Source: an uncultured Collinsella sp. (GTDB lineage: Bacteria > Actinomycetota > Coriobacteriia > Coriobacteriales > Coriobacteriaceae). From it: a stretch of DNA of 27,218 nucleotides. The position numbers and the translations under genes were made by a program. The stretch is from NCBI GenBank assembly GCA_900554595.1, contig USHZ01000007.1, positions 1 to 27,218 on the forward strand, given 5' to 3'. Of the stretch, positions 14,272-24,762 are shown piece by piece (position 1 is the first letter of the stretch; the number at the start of each line of letters is the position of its first letter). The notes beneath the pieces are model-generated. The model had not been told where the DNA came from. It searched no databases and was given only the letters and a program-made list of their open reading frames with translations.

Positions 14272-16823
14272 TGCCCGCAAAGGGTAACGGGACCGAGGAT
14301 GCCGCTCGGGGCGACGGGTTCGGTGAGGGCGAAGATGTCGGGAATCGCATGATCGAGCGTGTTGATGACGTCGACGGTGAGTTCGTGCGTGCCGGCGGCA
14401 AGCGGGTTGATGGCAAAGCGATAGGGCGGACAGATGCGTGTGCCGAGTGGGTGTCCGTCGAGCGTAAGTGTCGCGACTTCGTAGACATCTCCCAGGTCGA
14501 TCGTGGCATCGGCAAGGTCGTTCGCCAGCTCGAACAATGTGCGATAGCGGAACGTCCCGCATGCATCGGGGAATCGCTCGGCCGTGAGATCGCACAAGTG
14601 CTCGAGTTCCTGCGGGGCACCAAAGGTTCCGCCGCCGGCAGGGGAGAGGGCGACGGTCCAAGGGCCGTTGATGTCGAGGGCGAGCGCATCGCTCGAGCCC
14701 ATGTCCGCGCCGCCCCCGGACTCAAGCTCGCCGTCCGTCTCCAAGGCAACGAAGCAGCTCTCGAAGGGTGCGAGCTCAAGCGTTCCGTCAAACGCAACGG
14801 GATCGGTGCCATTCAACAGGTCGAGGCGCGTGCCGCAAAGTCGCTCGCCTTGCGCGAGTTTAACTGTGCAGTCGATGCGCTCGTGCGGGTGCTCGTTGAC
14901 CAGCATGACGTAGGTCTCGCCGGTGCGCTCGTAACGAAGCGCGCGCAGCCAGGACTGGGACGTGTCGGTGACAACCGTCTGCAGCCCAGCGCTCGCCAGC
15001 GCGTCCGCCATATCGGCAAGCGGAGTCGCTGCAAGTTCACCCAGTTCAACCACGCCATCCGCGTCGTAAAACGCGCCAGGCACTTCATCGACGGCGAGGA
15101 CCATAACACCCGCCGCCATCATGCGCCTTGCGGCCTGCGCCGTCGCCGAGCCAATAAATGAAGCTCCTGGCATAACAAACGCCTGGTAACGGCAATCGTT
15201 TATGGTAAGCATTCCATCGGCAATCGAAACCTCGTAACGGTCCTCATCCTCAAAAGCCTCGGCGGGCACAAAATCAAAGTCGATCTGCGCACGCGTGAGC
15301 TCGGCAGCCACGCGCTCGATAGGCATGGCGCTGCCGGCCCACTCGGCATCGGCGTGGTACAGGACGGCGACGGGACGCGTGGCGCTGCCTCCCGAAAGCA
15401 GCGTGGCAGTGCGGTTCATATAGCTCATGAGCTGGCCAAAGTGCGGCCATTGCGGATTGTTGCCGTGCGCGTAAAAGTGCGGCGGGCAGTCCCAATCGGG
15501 GAAGGGCGCCATGCTAAACGCGTGCGGCGTAAACCAGTTAATACCGCGGACGAGCATGTGGTCGGCGATCCATTTCATCTCGCGAAGGCCCTCGTGCCAA
15601 CCGAAGGCGCCAAAGACCTCGGCCATGCAGCGCCCCTGCTTTTTTGGGTCGAGGCGCGCGGCCGAAGAGCCCAGCTTGGCAAGTGCGTAGGTAAAGAACT
15701 CCATGTTCCACGCGCCGTGGAAGTAGCTGTAGCGCCCGTGGTCGACGCCAGGGGCAAGCTGGTTGATGACAACGTCGATGCCCGCCATATCCTGCCCGGC
15801 GACCGCGCGAAAGTAGTGCCCGGCGCCCTGGCCCAGGCGCGTGTGGCAGCTTTTGTCTTCAATCACATGTCCGATGTGCATGACGCCGTGCTCGCGGCAC
15901 CAGTCGCCAATCTGCTCGTCAAAGCATACGCGGTAGAGTTGCGTGGCAATGTCCATGTAGGTGTGACGGACTCGGGCACCATCTGCCTCGCGCGTCCAAA
16001 GGCCGTGTAGCTTGGTGAGCCAGCTCGCGCCCAACGCCTCGTGCAAACGGCTGGCAAGCTCGTCCGACCACGGCAGCGCCAGGTCGCCTCTTCCGATAAA
16101 GCTGCTGGTAGAGGCGTCATCGAGTGCCGTGCCCTTCTCGTTCATAAATCCGGGCTCATCGGTAAAGAAGCCCAGGATGGTGCGGCCGAACTCGTCGCCC
16201 AGATGCTCAAACGTGGGCTCGTAGACGGCGTCGATCAGCACGCGGCACGAATCGGCGTCGACCATATTGATGTACTCATCGCGAAAGCCGGTTTTTTGGC
16301 TGGTGACGTAGAGCTCGACGGTGGTGATGCCGTCGGGCGCGTCAAAACGCAGGCGGGCGGGGGTGCCGTCGGCCTGCTCAACGGAGAGCTCAAGATTGAG
16401 CGGTGCGCCGGCGGCGTCGAAAGTCGCCGCACCCACAAAGCGCTCCGTGGGATCCATAAGATTGCCGAGCTTGATGACCGTGGACGGCTGGGGACCGAGG
16501 ACCGTAACCGTGCGATGTTTGAGCACGGTCTTCTTAAGCGCGGGGCCGACGTTCTCGCCCGCAAGCGCGCCGTTGGCGTAGCCCGTGGGGAAATGGGCGT
16601 CGTCGAGCAGCCAGATCTTCAACCCCAAGTGCTTGCACTCGCCGATGGTAAAACGCAGGTCAGCCCACCAGCCGTCGCGACAAAACTCGGGATGCGTGCG
16701 CGATTCGAGGCAGATCTCGCGGATGTCCGCACCGGCAATCTGCTCCAAGTATTCGGTAATCGTCTCGTGCGCCTCGCCCTTGAGCCACAAGAACGGAAGC
16801 ACATGGTTGTCGTATGCCGCCAT
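14256..16823 (-). CDS. Large glycoside hydrolase (TIM barrel plus galactose-binding-like domain), family uncertain
   Basis: An 855-residue protein without signal peptide. The N-terminus (PFLWLKGEAHETITEYLEQI, DGWWADLRFTIGECKHLGL, LDDAHFPTGYANG) is a barrel-type catalytic entry common in gut-bacterial glycosyl hydrolases distantly like GH106/GH2 rhamnosidases. Mid-protein segments GHVIEDKSCHTRLGQGAGHYF, FHGAWNMEFFTYALAKLG and GINWFTPHAFSMAPFPDW look active-site related. The C-terminal 150 residues (FRYRTLFELANDLADATIDLG ... HPLGTRICPPYRFAINPLAAGTHELTVDV) form a GH2-like jelly-roll sugar-binding domain. The exact family and substrate are not assigned. The ATG at 16823 follows GAGGAG by 5 bases; the in-frame GTG at 16829 overlaps it. 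It is divergent from an AraC gene and precedes an RpiR gene on the same strand. Its final residues QNLPK come from a REP palindrome, so the original C-terminus may have differed. Confidence 0.75.
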   Translation of the reverse strand: MAAYDNHVLPFLWLKGEAHETITEYLEQIAGADIREICLESRTHPEFCRDGWWADLRFTIGECKHLGLKIWLLDDAHFPTGYANGALAGENVGPALKKTVLKHRTVTVLGPQPSTVIKLGNLMDPTERFVGAATFDAAGAPLNLELSVEQADGTPARLRFDAPDGITTVELYVTSQKTGFRDEYINMVDADSCRVLIDAVYEPTFEHLGDEFGRTILGFFTDEPGFMNEKGTALDDASTSSFIGRGDLALPWSDELASRLHEALGASWLTKLHGLWTREADGARVRHTYMDIATQLYRVCFDEQIGDWCREHGVMHIGHVIEDKSCHTRLGQGAGHYFRAVAGQDMAGIDVVINQLAPGVDHGRYSYFHGAWNMEFFTYALAKLGSSAARLDPKKQGRCMAEVFGAFGWHEGLREMKWIADHMLVRGINWFTPHAFSMAPFPDWDCPPHFYAHGNNPQWPHFGQLMSYMNRTATLLSGGSATRPVAVLYHADAEWAGSAMPIERVAAELTRAQIDFDFVPAEAFEDEDRYEVSIADGMLTINDCRYQAFVMPGASFIGSATAQAARRMMAAGVMVLAVDEVPGAFYDADGVVELGELAATPLADMADALASAGLQTVVTDTSQSWLRALRYERTGETYVMLVNEHPHERIDCTVKLAQGERLCGTRLDLLNGTDPVAFDGTLELAPFESCFVALETDGELESGGGADMGSSDALALDINGPWTVALSPAGGGTFGAPQELEHLCDLTAERFPDACGTFRYRTLFELANDLADATIDLGDVYEVATLTLDGHPLGTRICPPYRFAINPLAAGTHELTVDVINTLDHAIPDIFALTEPVAPSGILGPVTLCGQNLPK

Positions 16824-16939
16824 ATCCACTCCTCTAAAACCAACCTTTTAAATCGATTGAAGTCAGAGTACGCCGAGCGCGCCGTCCTGCTAATATCAAA
16901 ACCACAGCAGAATATGACCGAATCAACGATTGTGATGCC

Positions 16940-19567
<2,628 letters not shown>

Positions 19568-19614
19568 TCGACAATATGAGTGCCACTGGGGAAAGGTTTT
19601 GGGAAGGGCTTGGA

Positions 19615-19635
19615 AGGGCTCTCGATTCGAGCCCT
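19615..19635 (+). terminator. Weak hairpin after the GH1 gene
   Basis: AGGGCTC (19615-19621) pairs with GAGCCCT (19629-19635) around a 7-base loop, with little T after it. It may give partial termination before the EIIA promoter that follows immediately. Confidence 0.4.
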
Positions 19636-19639
19636 CACC

Positions 19640-19668
19640 TTAGCATTTGAACCATTTGGCACTATAAT
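19640..19668 (+). promoter_or_regulatory. Promoter of the EIIA gene
   Basis: TTAGCA (19640-19645) and a perfect TATAAT (19663-19668) are separated by 17 bases and lie 49 bases before the EIIA start codon. This is the best sigma-70-type match in the window and suggests EIIA is expressed independently of the GH1 gene. Confidence 0.7.
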
Positions 19669-19717
19669 CACCATAGGCATGCGCAAAACGTTGCGCTTAA
19701 TCAAGAGGAGAAAACGT

Positions 19718-20254
19718 ATGGGTCTGTTTGACATGTTCAAGAAGAAGGCTGAGCCCGCGGCTGCCGCTGCTCCGTCCTCCATCTCTGCTTCTGCCGGCGC
19801 CGACGTGCTGTGCTCGCCCGTCAAGGGCAAGGTCATCAAGATGGCCGACGTGCCCGATCCCGTCTTTGGTGGCGAGGTTCTGGGCAAGGGCTGCGCCGTG
19901 TGGCCCGAGGACGATCTGGTCTACGCTCCCTGCGACGGTAAGGTGACCGTCACCATGGGTCACGCCGTGGGTCTGCAGTCCGATAGCGGCATCGAGGTTC
20001 TGGTGCACGTTGGTGTCGATACCGTCAACATGAACGGCGACGGCTTCGAGGGCTTCGTCAAGGCCGACGACGTTGTGAAGGCTGGCCAGCCCATGCTCAA
20101 GATCGACCGCGCCAAGATCGCTGCTGCCGGTTACAAGGACTGCGTCGTCGTGGCTGTATCCAACACCGCCGAGTTCGCCGACGTCGAGCTCGCCGTCGAG
20201 GCTGACTCCGCTGTCGCCGCCGGCGATGCCATCGTCAAGGTCGTCCGCAAGTAA
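19718..20254 (+). CDS. Stand-alone PTS EIIA, glucose (Crr) type
   Basis: A 178-residue soluble phosphocarrier of the EIIA-Glc type. After an Ala/Pro-rich N-terminal linker (residues 9-26) comes the flattened beta barrel: LCSPVKGKVIKMADVPDPVFGGEVLGKGCAVWP, then His82 in MGHAVGLQSDSG and the phosphorylatable His97 in EVLVHVGVDTVNMNGDGF. It passes phosphate from HPr to an EIIB domain. The EIIBC at 3899-5326 lacks this domain and is a plausible partner, although an EIIA of this type may serve several permeases and regulatory roles. GAGGAG lies 9 bases before the ATG. It has its own promoter (19640-19668) and terminator (20280-20310). Confidence 0.92.
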   Translation: MGLFDMFKKKAEPAAAAAPSSISASAGADVLCSPVKGKVIKMADVPDPVFGGEVLGKGCAVWPEDDLVYAPCDGKVTVTMGHAVGLQSDSGIEVLVHVGVDTVNMNGDGFEGFVKADDVVKAGQPMLKIDRAKIAAAGYKDCVVVAVSNTAEFADVELAVEADSAVAAGDAIVKVVRK

Positions 20255-20279
20255 ACTGCGGCATCCAAAGGATGTGCAA

Positions 20280-20310
20280 GGGTGGTCGGGTTATCCGGCC
20301 GCCCTTTTTT
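20280..20310 (+). terminator. Intrinsic terminator of the EIIA gene
   Basis: GGGTGGTCGG (20280-20289) pairs with CCGGCCGCCC (20295-20304), including two G-T wobbles, with a 5-base loop and a run of six T (20305-20310). Confidence 0.85.
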
Positions 20311-20445
20311 ATTACAATGCGGTGGAACGTTATATTGCACGTTGGGCGGACCGGTAAACCGTTCGGACGTCAAATCGAGCCGACTGCGCCTTTGCTTTGC
20401 CGGGGGTGTTCGTTAGCGGCTAGTATGGCCTTATTGTTACGACGT

Positions 20446-20469
20446 GCACCGCGTCGGGAAGCGCGGTGC
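20446..20469 (+). promoter_or_regulatory. Leader hairpin before the lipoprotein gene
   Basis: GCACCGCG (20446-20453) pairs with CGCGGTGC (20462-20469) around an 8-base loop, ending about 8 bases before the GGGAGGA ribosome-binding site. It might limit or protect translation initiation. Confidence 0.35.
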
Positions 20470-20489
20470 CGCTTGTTGGGAGGAATGTC

Positions 20490-21047
20490 ATGAAGAAGAA
20501 GCTGCTGCTTGCGCCCCTGATGGCTGTTCTGGTCGCGTGCGTAGTTGTGCTTTCCGGCTGCGGAGGTCCTTCGGTTGAGGAACTCATCACCGAGGATCTT
20601 TCGACGCAGTTTGACGAGGTCAAGAACGGTGGCGATGACTTCCTCGCCGGTCTGGAAGAGGCCTCGGGCGACGAGTTCGAGCAGCTGGGCATCGATCCCA
20701 AGGAGTATGCCAAGAGCTATCTCGAGGGCTTTGACTACAAGATCGGCGACGTGACGGTCGACGAGGACAAGGGTACCGCGACTGCCGAGGTCACCATTAC
20801 CTGCAAGTCCATGAACCAGATCGTTGAGGATTTTGCCACCCAGTACCAGGAGAAGGTTGCCGCGCTCGATTCGATGCCTTCCGATGACGAGCTGTACAAG
20901 ATGGCCGGTCAGGTTATGGTCGACGTGACCAAGGCTGCTAAGACCAAGGACACCAAGGTCACCTTCAAGTACTCCTGCAATGACGACGGCGAGTGGTCTG
21001 CCGACGACTCCGCAACCAACGAGATGATGAATGCGATGATGAGCTAG
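20490..21047 (+). CDS. Small secreted lipoprotein of unknown function
   Basis: A 185-residue protein. MKKKLLLAPLMAVLVACVVVLSGCGG is a typical lipoprotein signal: basic start, hydrophobic core and the lipobox LSGC, with lipidation expected on Cys24. The mature part is acidic and has an EELITEDL start, then two alternating helix/strand blocks (DYKIGDVTVDEDKGTATAEVTI, TKVTFKYSCNDDGEWSADDSA), a pattern found in small DUF4878- or DUF5105-like lipoproteins of Actinobacteria and Firmicutes; I cannot assign a family. It would be anchored on the outer face of the membrane. GGGAGGA precedes the ATG. The gene stands alone and is followed, 4 bases past the stop, by copy B of the composite structured element. 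Confidence 0.8.
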   Translation: MKKKLLLAPLMAVLVACVVVLSGCGGPSVEELITEDLSTQFDEVKNGGDDFLAGLEEASGDEFEQLGIDPKEYAKSYLEGFDYKIGDVTVDEDKGTATAEVTITCKSMNQIVEDFATQYQEKVAALDSMPSDDELYKMAGQVMVDVTKAAKTKDTKVTFKYSCNDDGEWSADDSATNEMMNAMMS

Positions 21048-21051
21048 GGGA

Positions 21052-21229
21052 GTTACGGCGTTTTACCAAACGCCGTAACTGCTCGACGCTGCGCGGGCAC
21101 CAGAGCGACAACTTGTCATTCAAAGAGGACGGCATGACCAGAAGGTCTATGCCGTCCTCTTTTCATGCCAATTTGTTCGCTCTGGTGCCCGCTCGCTGTC
21201 CGTCCTCTACCTGCGGCGTTGCCATGGTA
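21052..21229 (+). ncRNA. Composite structured element, copy B (after the lipoprotein gene)
   Basis: The plan matches 12194-12361. A first hairpin identical in all 28 bases (21052-21079) is followed by CGACGCTGCGCGGGC (21084-21098). The outer stem is a perfect 16-bp pairing of 21093-21108 with 21177-21192. The apical hairpin pairs 21124-21135 with 21149-21160 (12 bp) and is capped by the same GACC-AGAA-GGTC plus one bulged base (T), then TTTTC. The closing block GCTCGCTGTCCGTCC (21191-21205) is shared. The variable stems are unrelated in sequence to copy A beyond GCGGG, yet both fold. Whether it is a transcript, a terminator or a mobile DNA element is not decided by the sequence alone. Confidence 0.6.
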
Positions 21230-21245
21230 GTTATTGGGGTGGCAG

Positions 21246-21287
21246 TTGGGGACGTTCCTTTTCTGCCGGCAGTTGGGGACACTCCTT
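21246..21287. repeat. REP-like repeat GGGGACGTTCC...GGGGACACTCC, copy B
   Basis: TTGGGGACGTTCCTT and TTGGGGACACTCCTT flank the palindrome CTGCCGGCAG (21263-21272). The two flanking words are near-identical direct repeats in this copy. Its counterpart is 12384-12423. Confidence 0.8.
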
Positions 21288-21301
21288 GGTGCGGGGGCAG
21301 C

Positions 21302-21340
21302 TAAAAGAGCCCCGTCCCACATTAGCTACCCGTGGGAGGG
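21302..21340 (-). terminator. Intrinsic terminator of the HAD phosphatase gene
   Basis: On the minus strand CCCTCCCAC (complement of 21332-21340) pairs with GTGGGACGGG (complement of 21311-21320) with one bulge, followed by GCTCTTTTAG. It lies just past the stop codon at 21349. Confidence 0.65.
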
Positions 21341-21348
21341 ATGAGCGG

Positions 21349-22017
21349 TTACTCGCCTAAGATCAGCTCGGCGAGTTCGTCCTGGGTGTCCACCACGTAG
21401 TCGGCGCCGGCGGCCTCCAGCTCCGCGCGGCCGCGGAAGCCCCAGCTGACGCCCGCGCTCTTAAGGCCGGCGTTGTGGCCGGTCAGAACATCGACATTCG
21501 AATCGCCCACATAGAGCGTGGTCGCCGGGTCGGCGCCCAGCTCCTTCATCACATGCAGCGTGACGGGTGCCTCGGGCTTGGGCGGAAACGCATCAACACG
21601 GCCCTGCACCAGCGCAAAGCGCTCGGAACCAAAATACTTCTCGATAAGTGGGGCTGCCGAAATATGATCCTTGTTGGTGAGCACAGCAAGCTGCACGCCC
21701 GCGGCGCGCAGACGGTCGAGCATCTCAATCGTGCCGGCGTAGGGGGCGGTGTGGTCTTCCTTGTGCTCGCCGTAATAAGCTCTAAACTCAGCAAGCGTTT
21801 GCTCAAACATGCGCCCGTCGCCCGCATACTCGGCAGGCATAAAGCGCTCAACCAGCTTGAGCATGCCGTTTCCCACCTTGTAGCGGTACTCGTCCACGGC
21901 AAACGTGGGCCAGCCGTGCATCTCGCAGGTGTGGTTGCCGGCGGCCGCCAGATCCTCGAGCGTGTTGAGGAGGGTGCCGTCTAAATCAAAAATCACATGG
22001 GAAAAAGCTGCTGCCAT
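21349..22017 (-). CDS. HAD-superfamily phosphatase, phosphoglycolate phosphatase-like
   Basis: A 222-residue cytoplasmic hydrolase. Motif I is FDLDGTLLNT (nucleophile Asp and acid/base Asp), the helical cap follows (about residues 17-85), motif II is AVLTNKD, motif III Lys lies in PPKPEAP, and motif IV is YVGDSNVDVLTGHNAG. This is the Gph/PgmB-type subgroup with cap C1. Substrates of this group vary (phosphoglycolate, sugar phosphates, pyrophosphate) and cannot be told from sequence. The ATG at 22017 follows GGGAG by 5 bases; longer in-frame starts have no such site. It lies 123 bases after hypE on the same strand but has its own probable leader; a role with the hyp genes is not implied. Confidence 0.85.
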   Translation of the reverse strand: MAAAFSHVIFDLDGTLLNTLEDLAAAGNHTCEMHGWPTFAVDEYRYKVGNGMLKLVERFMPAEYAGDGRMFEQTLAEFRAYYGEHKEDHTAPYAGTIEMLDRLRAAGVQLAVLTNKDHISAAPLIEKYFGSERFALVQGRVDAFPPKPEAPVTLHVMKELGADPATTLYVGDSNVDVLTGHNAGLKSAGVSWGFRGRAELEAAGADYVVDTQDELAELILGE

Positions 22018-22140
22018 GAAAGCTCCCGTCATTGGGTTTAAAACGCACCCCATAATACTGGGCTTCCGCGTCGGGCGTGCTCGGAATCTGAACATCTCCA
22101 GGGATATCAAGCCGCATCGCACCGACCGTGCGGTTCCGCC

Positions 22141-23175
22141 CTAGCAAATTCTCGGCAGCTGCTCTCCCACGAGCATGTCGAGGATGCGGGTCGAGCCCCA
22201 GCCGGTGCGCACGCGCACGGCGGGACGGGCGCCCTCGGCAAGTGGCAGCACGCGACCGATGATGGCGGCATTCTCGCCGTAGCGGGCGGCGTGCATGGCG
22301 GCCAGCGCGGCATCGGCTTGCTCGGCCGGCACCACGGCGACCATCTTGCCCTCGTTTGCCACCTGCAGAACGTCGTAGCCGAGCATCTCACATGCCGCCT
22401 GCACGTCGGGGCGCACGGGCACGGCATCCTCGTCGATCTCCATGGCAACGCCGCTGGCCTGGGCAAACTCGTTGAGTGTGGACGCCAGGCCGCCGCGCGT
22501 GGGGTCGCGGAAGCAGCGGGTGTCGGGGGCGGCGGCGAGCACGTCGGCAATCAGATGATTGAGCGGCGCGGCGTCGCTTTCGATGTCGCTCGAAAACGCC
22601 AAGCCCTCGCGCTGGCTCATGATGGCGATGCCGTGGTCGCCTAGCGTACCCGATACCAGGATGGCGTCGCCGGGGCGGCAGTTGGCACCGCTGAGCGCTA
22701 CACCCGCGGGCACTTCGCCCACGCCGGCGGTATTGATGTAGACGCCGTCGGCACCGCCGCGCTCGACCACCTTGGTGTCGCCGGTGATAATCTTCACACC
22801 TGCCTCATGTGCCGTTTCGGCCATGGTCTGCACAATCTGGCGCAGCTTGTCCATGGGATAGCCCTCTTCGAGGATAAAGCCGCATGAGAGGTAGCGCACG
22901 TTAGCGCCCGAGGTCGCGACGTCGTTGACGGTTCCGCATACGGCGAGGCGTCCGATATTGCCGCCGGGGAAGAACTGCGGCGTTACCACAAAGCTGTCGG
23001 TCGACATAGCGATTCGCCCGCTTGCGGGCAGCGCGGCGACACCGGCATCGTTGCCCGCAAGCAGCTCGGGCGACCCAAAGGCATCAAGAAAGACCTCATC
23101 GATAATGCGCTTCATCATCTGGCCGCCGGAGCCGTGGCCCAGCAGGACAGTGCTATCGGTGGCAGTACGGGACAT
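22141..23175 (-). CDS. hypE: Hydrogenase maturation protein HypE
   Basis: A 344-residue PurM/AIRS-fold enzyme. With ATP it dehydrates the carbamoyl group that HypF places on its C-terminal cysteine, making the cyanide ligand of the [NiFe] site. The C-terminus is PRIC, the essential terminal Cys. GHGSGGQMMKRIIDEVF begins the protein, and KIITGDTKVVERG and FRDPTRGGLASTLNEFA are standard nucleotide-binding and interface motifs. The ATG at 23175 follows GGAG by 8 bases. It is the last gene of hypF-hypC-hypD-hypE, 81 bases after hypD. Confidence 0.95.
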   Translation of the reverse strand: MSRTATDSTVLLGHGSGGQMMKRIIDEVFLDAFGSPELLAGNDAGVAALPASGRIAMSTDSFVVTPQFFPGGNIGRLAVCGTVNDVATSGANVRYLSCGFILEEGYPMDKLRQIVQTMAETAHEAGVKIITGDTKVVERGGADGVYINTAGVGEVPAGVALSGANCRPGDAILVSGTLGDHGIAIMSQREGLAFSSDIESDAAPLNHLIADVLAAAPDTRCFRDPTRGGLASTLNEFAQASGVAMEIDEDAVPVRPDVQAACEMLGYDVLQVANEGKMVAVVPAEQADAALAAMHAARYGENAAIIGRVLPLAEGARPAVRVRTGWGSTRILDMLVGEQLPRIC

Positions 23176-23256
23176 ATCGAAAACTCCAATCGTGGGTGGA
23201 ATTATATGGGTGAGGCGCAGCGTCGACCGGTCCGCCATTCGTTAGAACGGTGGAAC

Positions 23257-24372
23257 CTAATAGTCGCGGTAGCGGTAGTATGCCGCGCAGCTACCTTCGG
23301 AGCTCACCATGCAGGGGCCGACGGGGTGTTCGGGCGTACATGCGTGGCCGAAGAGCGGGCAGTCGCTCGGCGTGATGGCACCGCGCAGCACGTCGCCGCA
23401 GCGGCACCCGCGTGGCTCAACCGTCGGTTCAATGGGCACGTCAAAGCGGGCGCCGGCATCAAAACGCGCGAACTCGGGTCGGATGGAAAGACCCGAGTTG
23501 GCAATTGGTCCCAGCCCGCGCCACGTGGTGTCGCACGGCTCAAATACCTGCTCGACCAGCTGGCGCGCTACGGGGTTGCCGTCAGCGTTGACGCCACGGC
23601 GGTAGGCGTTGTCGATCGCCGGCCTGCCTTCGACAACCATCTGGACCAGCATGCAGATGCCCTGCAAGATATCGACCGGCTCAAACCCGGTGACCACGCC
23701 GGGGGTCTCGAACTCATCGACCAAAAACCCAAAGGGTGCCAGGCCTGTGATGGTAGCGACGTGACCAGGCAGGATAAACCCGTCGATGGTCGTCTCGGGG
23801 TCGTTGGAGATCGCACGCAGGGCCGGCGGCGTGGTCTTGTGAGCACAGTAGACCGAGAAGTTCTGGAGCCCGCGCGCGTCGGCCTCCAGGATAGCGGCGG
23901 CAATGGTGGGCGTTGTGGTCTCAAAGCCGACGCCCATAAAGATAACCGGGCGCTCGGGATTTTGCTCGGCAATGTCGAGTGCGTCGAGCGGAGAGTAGAC
24001 GATGCGGATGTCGCGCCCCGCCGCCTTTTGCGCGGCAAGCGAGGTGGACGATCCGGGCACGCGCATCATGTCGCCAAAGGTGGTGATGATGGCGCCGTCC
24101 ATGTTGGAAAGCGCGATTGCGTGATCGATGTCGCGGTTGGCGGTGACGCAAACGGGGCACCCCGGGCCGCTCAGCAGTTTGAGTCCCGTCGGCATAATGG
24201 AGCGAAAGCCATAGCGGCCAATGCTCACGGTATGCGTACCGCAGACTTCCATAAGGTTGATGCTGCGGTTGCCGACAAGCTCGTGAATACGATCGATGAG
24301 CTCGCGAGCCAGCTTGGGGTTGCGAAATGCCGAAAAGTCGATACCGGAGCGAACCGGCTGCGCCGCCGCCAC
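23257..24372 (-). CDS. hypD: Hydrogenase maturation protein HypD
   Basis: A 371-residue iron-sulfur protein that, with HypC, holds and reduces the Fe(CN)2CO unit before transfer to the hydrogenase large subunit. Cys44 in MEVCGTHT and Cys72/Cys75 in GPGCPVCVT are the conserved catalytic cysteines, GVGFETTTPTIA is the family signature, and the C-terminal cysteine-rich block (CRCGDVLRG, SDCPLFGHAC, GPCMVSSEGSC) binds the [4Fe-4S] cluster. The start is a GTG whose G is the last base of the hypC stop TAG, so translation is probably coupled. Confidence 0.95.
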   Translation of the reverse strand: MAAAQPVRSGIDFSAFRNPKLARELIDRIHELVGNRSINLMEVCGTHTVSIGRYGFRSIMPTGLKLLSGPGCPVCVTANRDIDHAIALSNMDGAIITTFGDMMRVPGSSTSLAAQKAAGRDIRIVYSPLDALDIAEQNPERPVIFMGVGFETTTPTIAAAILEADARGLQNFSVYCAHKTTPPALRAISNDPETTIDGFILPGHVATITGLAPFGFLVDEFETPGVVTGFEPVDILQGICMLVQMVVEGRPAIDNAYRRGVNADGNPVARQLVEQVFEPCDTTWRGLGPIANSGLSIRPEFARFDAGARFDVPIEPTVEPRGCRCGDVLRGAITPSDCPLFGHACTPEHPVGPCMVSSEGSCAAYYRYRDY

Positions 24373-24632
24373 TAGTATGCCTCGGCCGGGTTGGTGGCGA
24401 GCTGGTCCTCTTCGGCCAGCTCGGTCATGGTATTGACGAGCTCGAGTGTCTCTTGGGCCTCCTGCTCGTCGACAATCTGAATGCCAAAGCCGGCGTGCAC
24501 GAGAATATAGTCGCCTACCTGTGCCGTCGGCACGAGGCGCAACGAAACGGGGCGCTCGATGCCCATCATGTCGACGGTCGCCTTAAGGTCGTCGTCGCGT
24601 TTGACCACTTTACCGGGAACGGCAAGGCACAT
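24372..24632 (-). CDS. hypC: Hydrogenase maturation chaperone HypC
   Basis: An 86-residue HypC/HypG/HupF chaperone. MCLAVPGKVV has the essential Cys2, exposed after removal of Met1, which binds the Fe(CN)2CO precursor and contacts HypD and the hydrogenase large subunit. VGDYILVHAGFGIQIVDEQEAQETL is the conserved OB-fold and helix segment. AAGGGG lies 9 bases upstream of the ATG. It overlaps hypD by one base. Confidence 0.95.
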   Translation of the reverse strand: MCLAVPGKVVKRDDDLKATVDMMGIERPVSLRLVPTAQVGDYILVHAGFGIQIVDEQEAQETLELVNTMTELAEEDQLATNPAEAY

Positions 24633-24762
24633 AATGTTCCCCTTTTATACGTTTTGCGCTGGATAGGCGCCTAATTACCCATCAGTTGATGGTAGCGCTC
24701 GCGGGAGTCACGAGCAAACGCGTTACACCTGTGAGACGGCGGCGCGCAGGCTGGCAAAACGC
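24633..24762. other. hypF-hypC spacer with possible internal promoter
   Basis: A 130-base gap without a gene inside the hyp cluster. The palindrome CCATCA-GT-TGATGG lies at 24679-24692. On the minus strand TTGCTC and TACCAT, 17 bases apart, could be a weak promoter for hypCDE, with the palindrome just downstream of it. No terminator is visible. Confidence 0.35.

Noticed and set aside
13467..15161. A 564-codon plus-strand open frame opposite the RpiR and glycosidase genes
   Set aside because: It spans two well-supported minus-strand genes and the REP between them and shows no recognisable domain or ribosome-binding site.
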